A DNA stretch of 8,575 bases from UBA6168 sp964573725 (GTDB lineage: Bacteria; Bacteroidota; Bacteroidia; Chitinophagales; Saprospiraceae), in NCBI GenBank assembly GCA_964573725.1, contig CAZNLJ010000080.1, positions 1-8,575 on the forward strand. Reading direction: 5' to 3'. A program made the translations under genes and the position numbers. The notes below the pieces were generated by a model. It searched no databases. It saw nothing but the letters and a program-made list of their open reading frames with translations, and was not told the origin of the DNA. Shown here in pieces: positions 1-7,100 of the stretch (position 1 is the stretch's first letter; each line of letters opens with the position of its first letter).

Positions 1-1313
1 TGTCGCTGAGCCAAACTAATTTCAACTGTACGCACATCGGTGGAAACACGCTTACCTTGACGGTCACCGACAACAACGGCAGTACTTCCACCTGCCAGTC
101 CACGGTGACGGTGCAGGACCTGGTCGCCCCGACGGCGAACTGCCAGGATATAACAGTCTCGCTCCATGCCGCCGGTACCGGTAGCACCACGGCGGCAGCA
201 GTCGACAACGGCTCGACGGATGCCTGCGGCATCGCTTCGCTGTCGCTGAGTCAAACAAACTTCGACTGCAGCCACGTGGGCGCAAACACGGTCATCCTCA
301 CGGTCACCGACAACAACGGCAATACCTCCACCTGCCAGTCCACAGTGACGGTGCAGGACCTGGTGGCCCCGACCATGCTCTGCCAGCCGGTCACCATCCA
401 GCTGGATATGGCGGGCCAGGCGACCTTGTCCGTATCGCAAGTCGACAACGGGACCACCGACGCCTGCGGCATCGATACGCTGTACCTGAGCCAGACGGGC
501 TTCGACTGCGCCGACCTCGGCGCCAATACGGTGGTGCTGACGGCCACGGACATCCATGGCAACACGGCTACCTGTACAGCGACCGTCACGGTGCAGGACA
601 AGATCAAACCGGTGGTGGTCTGCAAGGACACCACCATCGTCCTGGCCGGCCTGGCCATCCTGGATCCGGCTTCGGTGCTGGACCTGGCGGCCTCCTACGA
701 CAACTGCGGGACCCTCCAGCCGGTCGGGGTCAGCCCCGCCCAGTTCAATTGCATCAACGACGGCCCGAACCTGGTCACCCTGACGGTCTCCGACGGCAAC
801 GGCAACACACGGACCTGCCAGGCGACGGTGACGGTGGATGCCCCGGACCTAATCGTGACCAGCACGCCGGAAAACTGCGGCGAATTCGACGGGACCATCA
901 CCATGACCATCCTGAATGGCCCGAACGGCGGCCAATGGGGCTACTCGGTGGATGCGGGCGACAACTACCAGTTCAATCCGGTCCATGACGACCTCACCGC
1001 CGGCACCTATATCTGCGTCGCGACCCTGTTCGGGGGCAGCGGCTGTACCCTTCCGCCGGTGACGGAAGTGGTGGAGACGGTGGCCGACGAGGTGGTCACC
1101 TGGACCGGGAACGGGGACGGCCTGCTGTGGAGCGACGGCAAGAACTGGGACACCGGCTTTACGCCCTACACCTGCAACGATGTCGTCATCCCCGCCGGCC
1201 ATACGGTGCTGGTCACTACCGGCGTGCATGCCGTGGGCCGCACCCTGCTGGTAGAGGACGGCAGTGTGGTGACCATAGAGCCGCTGGCGACGATGTCGAT
1301 TATTCCCTATTGA
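1..1313 (+). CDS. C-terminal part of a large secreted repeat adhesin (HYR-like and SprB-like repeats), 5' end outside window
   Basis: The frame is open from the first full codon at base 3, so the gene begins upstream; an internal TTG at 57 is not a real start. The visible part is about 436 residues. It starts with half a repeat followed by three 80-residue repeats (123-362, 363-602, 603-842). The first of these have the pattern VAPT-x2-C, DACGI, FDC and TCQSTVTVQD, giving four Cys per unit, and resemble HYR-type Ig-like repeats of bacterial surface proteins. Next (about 846-1080) comes a segment like the SprB repeat: an NCG, a DGTI, a GG, a Y-x-VDAGDNY stretch and an LTAGTY-x-C end. The last 75 residues contain WTGNGDG, WSDGKNWD and NDVVIPAG, a closing module I know from Bacteroidota surface proteins. 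The likely role is cell-surface adhesion or matrix contact, by inference. No T9SS type A or type B C-terminal sorting domain is visible after it. The gene stops at TGA 1311-1313 and converges on fmt. Confidence 0.85.
   Translation, partial: SLSQTNFNCTHIGGNTLTLTVTDNNGSTSTCQSTVTVQDLVAPTANCQDITVSLHAAGTGSTTAAAVDNGSTDACGIASLSLSQTNFDCSHVGANTVILTVTDNNGNTSTCQSTVTVQDLVAPTMLCQPVTIQLDMAGQATLSVSQVDNGTTDACGIDTLYLSQTGFDCADLGANTVVLTATDIHGNTATCTATVTVQDKIKPVVVCKDTTIVLAGLAILDPASVLDLAASYDNCGTLQPVGVSPAQFNCINDGPNLVTLTVSDGNGNTRTCQATVTVDAPDLIVTSTPENCGEFDGTITMTILNGPNGGQWGYSVDAGDNYQFNPVHDDLTAGTYICVATLFGGSGCTLPPVTEVVETVADEVVTWTGNGDGLLWSDGKNWDTGFTPYTCNDVVIPAGHTVLVTTGVHAVGRTLLVEDGSVVTIEPLATMSIIPY
3..842 (+). repeat. 240-bp tandem repeats encoding 80-residue HYR-like domains (one partial, three full)
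   Basis: Units lie at 3-122 (partial), 123-362, 363-602 and 603-842, all exactly in register at 240 bp. The partial unit and the 123-362 unit are close at the DNA level over the matching part: the segment encoding TVTDNNG to TVTVQDL is nearly identical at about 60-122 and 300-362. The 363 unit is more diverged. The 603 unit has lost the DACGI form and reads DNCG. Similarity therefore decays toward the C-terminus, as expected if new copies arise by duplication in the interior of the array. Confidence 0.85.
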
Positions 1314-1475
1314 TCGACACAAGCGTGGTGTGGGTTGTAAGGCTTTCTGCCAACTTCCCGGACAAGAATGTCGAAATGAGCCGTTCCCGGTCCGTACGGG
1401 CCTGAAGCGGAGGCACTTCTTCAACCGGCGGATTAAATGGTGCCATACCTTGTCAAGTAAAGCGAGATTGTAACC
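1314..1475. other. Short intergenic stretch 3' of the adhesin gene
   Basis: I see no gene here. One alternative frame stays open from the adhesin stop to about 1470, but its translation is rich in Arg, Lys, His and Cys. It looks like neither a sorting domain nor any continuation of the adhesin, so a late frameshift is not supported. Confidence 0.5.
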
Positions 1476-1509
1476 AAAAAAAGCGCAGGAGAAATCCTGC
1501 GCTTTTTTT
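1476..1509. terminator. Bidirectional Rho-independent terminator
   Basis: A perfect 8-bp GC-rich stem (GCGCAGGA at 1483-1490 with TCCTGCGC at 1495-1502) closes a GAAA tetraloop. It is flanked by seven A (1476-1482) and seven T (1503-1509), which can also pair. The A run on one side and T run on the other make it work on both strands. It sits 163 bp after the adhesin stop and 54 bp after the fmt stop, so it ends both converging transcripts. Confidence 0.93.
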
Positions 1510-1562
1510 GTCCACTATGCCGAAACATTATGTCCCAGGTCGCCCGGGTCGGTTCAAGCTGC

Positions 1563-2510
1563 CTAACCCCGCAATCCGTTCAGGAAACTGACCGCATCCA
1601 TTTTCCGACGGCCGGCCGGCTGCAGGACCCGAACATCGAGATAGCCGTCCGCCACGGAGAGCAGAAGGCGTTTTTTCCCGTCCGCCACAAACATCCCCGG
1701 CAGATGACCTGACGGAATGTCGAGGATACGCGTCTCGTATAGCTTGACAGGCGTTCCTTCCCAGGGGTTGTCGTCGGGAAAAGCTCCGACGGGCCATTGG
1801 AAGGTAGTCCAGGCACCTGGATAGGGACTGAGGCCACGGATAAAGTTGTGTACCGTGCGGCGATCGGCCGAGCTGTCGATTTCGGTGTTCTCGTGCGACA
1901 GTTTCGGGGCCGGCGTAGCTTGGGAATCATCTTGGGGAATCGCTTCGAACGCCCCCGACTCGATGGCCCGTACGGTTCGGAGGATCAGTTCCGCACCGGA
2001 TACCATCATCCGGTCATGTAGCGATCCGGCGTTCTCCTCCGCTCCGATGGGGAGCCGCGTCTGGAACAGCAGGTGGCCCGTATCGATTTCATGGCGGATG
2101 AAGAAGGTGGTCAGCCCCGTTTCCGATTCGCCGCGGATGATGGCCCAGTTGATCGGAGCCGCACCGCGATAGCGCGGCAACAGGGAGGCATGCAGATTGA
2201 TGGTGCCCAGGGGCGGCATGCTCCAGACCGCTTCCGGCAGCATGCGGAAGGCGACGACGACCTGTAGGTCCGCTCGGAACTGCCGCAGAAGTTCCAGGAA
2301 TGCCGGCGATTTGAGATTGCGCGGCTGCAGGACCGGGATACCACGGGCGACTGCCGCTGCCTTGACCGGCGTCTCGAGCAAGGGTTGTTTCTTCTTGCCC
2401 GTTTCCTTGTCGGTCGCTGTGACCACCGCGACGACCTCGTAGCCGTTTGCCAACAGGATATCTAACGATGGTATGGCGAAGGCAGGGCTGCCCATGAAAA
2501 TGATCCGCAT
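1563..2510 (-). CDS. fmt: Methionyl-tRNA formyltransferase
   Basis: The product transfers a formyl group from 10-formyltetrahydrofolate to Met-tRNA(fMet) in the cytoplasm, preparing initiator tRNA. The 315-residue length is normal for Fmt. The N-terminus MRIIFMGSPAFAIPSL is the family start. The catalytic region reads INLHASLLPRYRGAAPINWA, with Asn105 and His107, followed by EIDTGH with Asp143; these match the Asn-His-Asp set of the formyltransferase fold. Residues from about 205 to the end form the C-terminal tRNA-binding OB-like domain, with TPVKLYE and the LQPAGRRKMDAVSFLNG ending typical of the family. An in-frame extension of 74 codons to 2732 is open, but it is not Fmt-like and would cover a leader hairpin, so the ATG at 2510 is chosen. 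The upstream same-strand neighbour is the thioredoxin-TPR gene, 231 bp away, so its own promoter is possible. No disruption is seen. Confidence 0.97.
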   Translation of the reverse strand: MRIIFMGSPAFAIPSLDILLANGYEVVAVVTATDKETGKKKQPLLETPVKAAAVARGIPVLQPRNLKSPAFLELLRQFRADLQVVVAFRMLPEAVWSMPPLGTINLHASLLPRYRGAAPINWAIIRGESETGLTTFFIRHEIDTGHLLFQTRLPIGAEENAGSLHDRMMVSGAELILRTVRAIESGAFEAIPQDDSQATPAPKLSHENTEIDSSADRRTVHNFIRGLSPYPGAWTTFQWPVGAFPDDNPWEGTPVKLYETRILDIPSGHLPGMFVADGKKRLLLSVADGYLDVRVLQPAGRRKMDAVSFLNGLRG

Positions 2511-2536
2511 GGAGATAGGTGCTATGGTTTCGGTGA

Positions 2537-2564
2537 GCGGTATCTGTTTTTCGGAAGATACCGC
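2537..2564 (-). promoter_or_regulatory. Inverted repeat in the fmt 5' leader
   Basis: The arms GCGGTATCT (2537-2545) and AGATACCGC (2556-2564) pair perfectly over 9 bp around a 10-nt loop. The element ends 26 bp before the fmt ATG. No T run follows it on the minus strand, so it is not a standard terminator of the upstream gene. It could be an operator, an mRNA leader hairpin or a chance dyad. Confidence 0.4.
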
Positions 2565-2708
2565 ATGAGAGGCTTTGTGAGAGGTTACGGTTTCGGACGG
2601 CGGGACTTGCTGGCATCGGGTGCCGGTTCGCCCGGCGACGCTTGCCCGGAATGGGGCTTTCCCCCGTTTTCCGGGAAAAGAAAAGCGGCCCCGGTGAATA
2701 GTGCCGCA

Positions 2709-2723
2709 ATCGGAACTTCCGAT
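2709..2723. repeat. Short 7-1-7 dyad after the thioredoxin-TPR gene
   Basis: ATCGGAA-C-TTCCGAT is a perfect dyad lying 18 bp past the stop codon of the minus-strand gene. The one-base centre is too small for a hairpin loop and no T run follows, so a terminator role is unlikely. A protein-binding site is possible, but chance is not excluded. Confidence 0.25.
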
Positions 2724-2741
2724 CCGCATCAAACGAAACGG

Positions 2742-3527
2742 TCAGTACAGGGCCATGTCGAAACGACGGCGGTATTTGCGGGTCACCTCGCTGTCTTCCC
2801 CCCACCATTGGAACAGGGCGATGGCACCGAGCCGGGGCAAGTCGCCGGCGTAGTGCTTATCCGCCAGGACTGCCGAAATGATTTGTTCCATGGCCTGTTC
2901 CTTCTCCCCGGCCAAGAGTGCCGAACGCGCAGCCAACAGGAAGTCGGGAGCCCGGCTGGTGGATGGCGGGAGGGCGTCCGGCATGAGAAGTCGGGCAATG
3001 ACCGATAACCGCTCGGATTCCGGATGCTCCGGATCATCTACCGTAATCGATTCCAGCCATTGCAAGGCTTGTGCCGGCGCCTCCATCAGCAGGTGCTTCG
3101 CCAGCATTATTTTCGCGGACGCTTTGCCGGGATGTTCCCTCAGGTATTCCTGTAAATGGTGTGTAAGGTCCGCTCCCTTGTACAACGATGCCATCTCCTG
3201 CAGCAAACCGGTATCCGGATCCGGCAGGTTTTGCTCCAACCAACGTTCGACTTGATACTTGGAGAGGGCGCCCGTGAACTCGCTCACCACTTTCCCCTTG
3301 TGAAACAACTTGACATTCGGTATCCCGCTCACACCGTAGGCTTGCGCCGGTTCCGGTTGTTCCTCCGTATTCAGTTTGACGAGCTCCCAACGGCCTGCCT
3401 GTGCTTCGGCAAGCTGGTCCAGTACCGGTCCCAATACACGGCAAGGCCCGCACCAGGGTGCCCAAAAATCGACCAACACCGGTATGTCGTGGCTCCGCTC
3501 GATGACTTCCCTGTCGAATGCTACCAT
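2742..3527 (-). CDS. cnoX: Thioredoxin-TPR protein, CnoX/YbbN type
   Basis: The 261-residue product has a thioredoxin domain (about 1-105) with FWAPWCGPCR (WCGPC at 25-29) and the cis-proline motif SGIPNVKLF (Pro70). A helical TPR-like region follows (about 105-245). It ends in WWG-x-DSEVTRKYRRRFDMALY, the C-terminal signature I associate with CnoX/YbbN proteins. Known family members hold unfolding proteins and protect them from oxidation, and can pass clients to GroEL/ES. Escherichia coli CnoX lacks the second active-site pair, whereas this one keeps both Cys and should be redox-active. The start at 3527 gives the normal thioredoxin N-terminus MVAFDREVIE. A 56-codon in-frame extension to 3695 is basic, low in similarity and not used. 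The upstream bases are A-rich without a clear Shine-Dalgarno site. It lies upstream of fmt on the same strand and is divergent from the giant gene. The assignment to CnoX rather than another thioredoxin-TPR group is by architecture only. Confidence 0.88.
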   Translation of the reverse strand: MVAFDREVIERSHDIPVLVDFWAPWCGPCRVLGPVLDQLAEAQAGRWELVKLNTEEQPEPAQAYGVSGIPNVKLFHKGKVVSEFTGALSKYQVERWLEQNLPDPDTGLLQEMASLYKGADLTHHLQEYLREHPGKASAKIMLAKHLLMEAPAQALQWLESITVDDPEHPESERLSVIARLLMPDALPPSTSRAPDFLLAARSALLAGEKEQAMEQIISAVLADKHYAGDLPRLGAIALFQWWGEDSEVTRKYRRRFDMALY

Positions 3528-3971
3528 ATTTCGTTCGCTTGAAGGTTCCGAGATTTTATTCGTAAATGCTTTCGCACTATGTAACAACGGTCGCCCCCGG
3601 ATGGTTGTCTGCCCCTGTCCGGAGCGGTTCCTCCGCACATCCGAAGGCTGTGTCCAACCGCCGCTCCCCGCTTTCCGGCTTCGTTTTTTTCCCAATAGGA
3701 GCTTATTTAATATAAAAAAATATATGTATAAGTAAATGTTTATAAATAGTCAAATAATCATGTAATGAAATGTAACGCCGCTTAGATGAAAAATTAACGA
3801 ATTGTAGCGGGCGATTGCATGGAAGCATGGGGCAGGTGGGGTAACATTTGTCCTCAAATGCCCAATTGACCAGGCGGGTGGTGAAATCAACCTGTCTTGT
3901 CAGTCTTCGGTAATGGGCTTGAAAGCGCCTGATGATTTATTTGAGTACTACATAACAAACTGAATTGAGTG
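3528..3971. other. Divergent intergenic region with an AT-rich core
   Basis: This 444-bp region separates the minus-strand thioredoxin-TPR gene from the plus-strand giant gene and must hold promoters for both. Bases of about 3690-3800 are strikingly AT-rich compared with the GC-rich genes around them. The minus-strand promoter candidate lies inside that core. The plus-strand part (3800-3971) holds a small 6-4-6 inverted repeat (CATTTG 3845-3850, CAAATG 3855-3860). It also has a loose match to the Bacteroidota -7 element near 3936-3943 (TTTATTTG), but with no well-spaced TTG upstream, so I do not call that promoter. I find no tRNA, known riboswitch or credible small gene. Confidence 0.6.
3725..3753 (-). 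promoter_or_regulatory. Candidate promoter for the thioredoxin-TPR gene
   Basis: Read on the minus strand there is TTGACT (3748-3753), a spacer of exactly 17 bases, and TATACA (3725-3730). The hexamers and spacing fit a general housekeeping sigma-70 promoter well. Bacteroidota usually use TTG near -33 and TAnnTTTG near -7, and the downstream TATATTTT is only a partial, badly spaced match to that. The AT-rich context makes chance matches likely. If used, it gives a leader of roughly 190 nt before the ATG at 3527. Confidence 0.35.
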
Positions 3972-4112
3972 ATGTCTTTTAACACCGAATATCCTGGCCA
4001 ACACGAAAGCAACTGTAAGGATCGTGCGAAAGTACGGTTCCGTCGCCTCCGTCAACGCTTCCTGGCTGCGGCTTGGTTGCTGTTGGCATTCGCCACCCCG
4101 TCCGCGATTTCC
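3972..4112 (+). other. Signal peptide with long basic N-region
   Basis: Residues 1-47. Residues 1-15 are polar. Residues 16-29 hold eight Lys or Arg, and residues 30-41 form the hydrophobic core. The segment TPSAIS-QT offers a signal peptidase I site. Ordinary signal peptides are about 20-30 residues, so the N-region is long. The start cannot be moved upstream because of the TGA at 3966, and there is no in-frame ATG between 3972 and the core. Confidence 0.7.
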
Positions 4113-7100
4113 CAGACAATCGACACCCTGGACGGTTCAGCGGGCGACAACCCTTACAACACCGCCTACTCGACGGATGGCGGATTGACCCTGGGACTGG
4201 GCTTCTACGTGGATTATCTGGTCGTCGGCGGCGGCGGCGGCGGAAGCACCGGTGTCTGGAACCAATCCTATGGTGGTGGTGGCGGCGGCGGTGATGCTTT
4301 GCTGCGTTCCGGCCAGCTTATGCTGCCCACCGCCTACACCGCCACCGTGGGTGGCGGCGGTGCCTACGCGGGTACCGGCGGAACCGGCGGCACCTCCAGC
4401 TTTAACGGTACCAGCGCCACGGGCGGGATCGGCGGCAACGGCAACGGCAACGGCGGCGCCAGTGCGAACGGTATGCCCGGCGGCATCACCCCCAGCCCCT
4501 TGAACATCGGTGCGGGTGGCGGTGGTTTGGCTGCCGCCGGTGGAAACGGCACCAGCTCGGCCCCCTGGGTCGCCGGTGCCGGTGGTGCCGGTTTCAGTTT
4601 CGATATTTCCGGTGCCAGCGTCATGTATGGATTCGGCGGCGCCGGCGGCAATGGTTCCGCACCCAACGGGGACGGATCCACCGGTTACCCGGCCGCCAAT
4701 TCCGGCGGGGGCGGACGGGGAAACAGCGCCAACAGTTCCGGCGGCGCCGCAGGAAGGGTCCTCGTCCGTTACCTGGGCAGCCCCTTTGCCAGCGGTGGTA
4801 TCATTACCGCCGGAACGGGTACCGCAGCGGGCTACACACTCCATGCTTTCAACACGGTCGGAAACGGCACCTTCAACCTGGGGGGGCTGTCTTTCCGGGA
4901 TCGCCTCGGCGTCGATTATTCCGGCGTCATCTCCGGGTCGGGTGATTTCACCCTGGCCGGTCCCGGTACTTTCCGGATGCTGACCACCCCCACCTTCACC
5001 GGATCGACCACCGTCCATGCGGATGCCGTCCTGGAGGTAAATACGGATATGACCAGCAGTGCCGCCGTCCTTGTCCAGGCCGGTGGCGCCCTATCCGGTA
5101 CAGGTACGGTGCCGCCCACCACCATCCATGGGGCGCACCGACCAGGCACCTCCGCAGGTGTCCAGACCGTCCAGGGTGACCTGACCTACCAATCCGGTTC
5201 CTCCATCACCTGGGAGCTTTTTTCCAATACCATCGGGACCCGCGGTACCGATTACGACGGCATCGACGTGACGGGCAACCTGACTTTCGCCGGCCAAACG
5301 ACCCTGCACCTGTCGTTCGACGGGGAGGGTAGCCTGGTGGACTGGCGCGACGGCTTCTGGCTGCAGTCCGTCAACGGCGCCGCCAACGGCTGGAAACTCT
5401 TCGATGTGACCGGTAGCATTTCCAACCTGGACAGCCTGAGCGTGCTGGCCGCACCCTCGGATTGGCTGGATGCCGGCGGCCGACAAATAGAACCGACCCT
5501 GATGGGCGGGGTTACCTTCGCCCTGGAACAGGTCGGCACAGGCATTTACCTGACCTATACCGTCGACTCCCTGCTGTTCGACGGCACCTCCGGCAGCAAT
5601 CCGGTTTCCAGTGATATCAACCTGGGCGATGGATTCGAAATCGCCTTGGGTTTCTATGCCGATTACCTGGTCGTCGGCGGCGGCGGCGGATGTGGAACGG
5701 GTGTTACCGGATCGACCTACGGCAGTGGCGGCGGCGGCGGATTCGTGGTGGAGACATTCCATAACCAGTTTCAACATGCAGGCTACCCGGTTGTCGTGGG
5801 CGCCGGTGGAGCCGGCGCCTCCATAGGGGTTACCGGTAGTACCTCCACATTCAACGGAACGAGTGCGAGCGGTGGTATCGGCGGACAATCCTACGGGAAG
5901 GGCGGCGCCAGCGCCAGCGGCATGCCGGGTGGCACCGCACCGAACGCCTCGACGATCGGGGCAGGCGGTGGCGGCCACACGGGCGCCGGCACCAACGGAA
6001 CCACCAGTCCGGTCGCTGCAGGTGTCGGTGGCGCAGGGTATACGACGGATTTCATCGGAACGAATGTCATGTACGGTTTCGGGGCCGCCGGCGGCGGCGG
6101 CACACTGCCCGCCGCGAACGGGGATGGTTCCATCGGTGCGCCTCCGGCGAATACCGGCGGCGGTGGACGGCCCAACTCGACCACGGAGGCTCGCGCAGGC
6201 GCAGCCGGTACCGTCCTGGTCCGCTATGAAGGCGGTCCTTTCGCCGACGGCGGGAACATCACCGCCGGCAGCGGAACGGCAACTGGTTACACCATCCATG
6301 CCTTCGATGCGACGGGTACATTCAACTTGGCCGCACGACCGTTCAGCGAACGCCTCGGTATCAATTACAGCGGGGTCATGTCGGGTACCGGGAACCTTAC
6401 CCTGGTCGGTCCCGGTACCCTCCGGATCCTGAACACGCAGACCTATACGGGAACGACCACGGTGGCTTCGGGAGGTATCCTCGAGGTGGATGTCAACCTG
6501 TCCAACACCCCATCGGTCAATGTCCAGGCCGGCGGTGCCTTGTCCGGAACCGGGACGGTACCCGTCACCACCATTTTTGGCGAACATCTTCCGGGCGCAC
6601 CGGCAGGCGTCCAGACCATCGACGGCGACCTCTCCTACCAATCCGGTTCCTCCATCACCTGGGAGCTTTTTTCCAATACCATCGGGACCCGCGGTACCGA
6701 TTACGACGGCATCGACGTAACGGGTAACCTGACTTTCGCCGGCCAAACGACCCTGCACCTGTCGTTCGACGGGGAAGGTAGCCTGGTGGACTGGCGCGAC
6801 GGCTTCTGGCTGCAGTCCGTCAACAGCGCCGTCAACGGTTGGAAACTCTTCGATGTGACCGGCACGATCTCCAATTTGGACAGCCTCACCTTGGTTTCCT
6901 CAGCTTCCGATCTCCGGGACAGCGGCGGCAGGATTTTCGCACCGACAACCAACGGTATCGCCTTCTTCGCCCTGGAACAGGTCGGTAATGCCGTCTACCT
7001 CACCTATTCCCTGGAGTCCCTGTTGTTGGACGGTACCGCCGGTGTCGACACCTTTTCCGGTAATATCAAAGTGGATACGGCCTTCGGGCTTTCCCTCGGT

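Larger units (their letters stand above)
2511..2741 (-). other. Intergenic leader between the thioredoxin-TPR gene and fmt
   Basis: This 231-bp gap lies between two genes on the same strand. The fmt frame is open through most of it, but the translation has no Fmt similarity. The notable content is a 9-bp inverted repeat just before the fmt start and a small 7-1-7 dyad close to the end of the upstream gene. I see no terminator with a T run on the minus strand, so readthrough into fmt is possible. Confidence 0.5.

Noticed and set aside
1312..1472. Possible continuation of the adhesin by frameshift past its stop
   Set aside because: The other open frame encodes Arg, Lys, His and Cys rich text unlike a sorting domain, and the adhesin already ends in a common closing module.
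2641..2700. Possible terminator after the thioredoxin-TPR gene (TTTTCC-G-GGAAAA and nearby GC runs)
   Set aside because: The dyad is short with a one-base centre, and no T run follows it on the minus strand.
2511..2732. N-terminal extension of fmt by 74 residues
   Set aside because: The frame is open, but the sequence is unlike any Fmt. The family start MRIIFMGSP lies at 2510, and an inverted repeat sits in the extension.
3528..3695. N-terminal extension of the thioredoxin-TPR protein by 56 residues
   Set aside because: The added residues are basic and unstructured-looking, with no signal peptide, and the normal thioredoxin N-terminus begins at 3527.
3845..3860. CATTTG-TCCT-CAAATG inverted repeat upstream of the giant gene
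   Set aside because: A 6-bp stem with a 4-nt loop is common by chance in such a region and has no further support as an operator or riboswitch.
4227..4244. GGC trinucleotide run as a phase-variable switch
   Set aside because: Slippage in units of three keeps the frame, so it could change Gly number but not switch the gene off. The run is only five GGC plus GGA.
4137..5018. A 293-codon minus-strand frame opposite module 1
   Set aside because: The translation is low complexity (Gly, Ala, Thr) from reverse-read GGC codons, and it lies wholly inside the plus-strand gene.
5091..6758. A 555-codon open frame on the minus strand opposite modules 1 and 2
   Set aside because: It is an antisense shadow of the GC-rich repeats. 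Its protein has no recognisable domain, its apparent repeats mirror the plus-strand modules, and the plus strand has a coherent signal peptide and domain series through the same bases.
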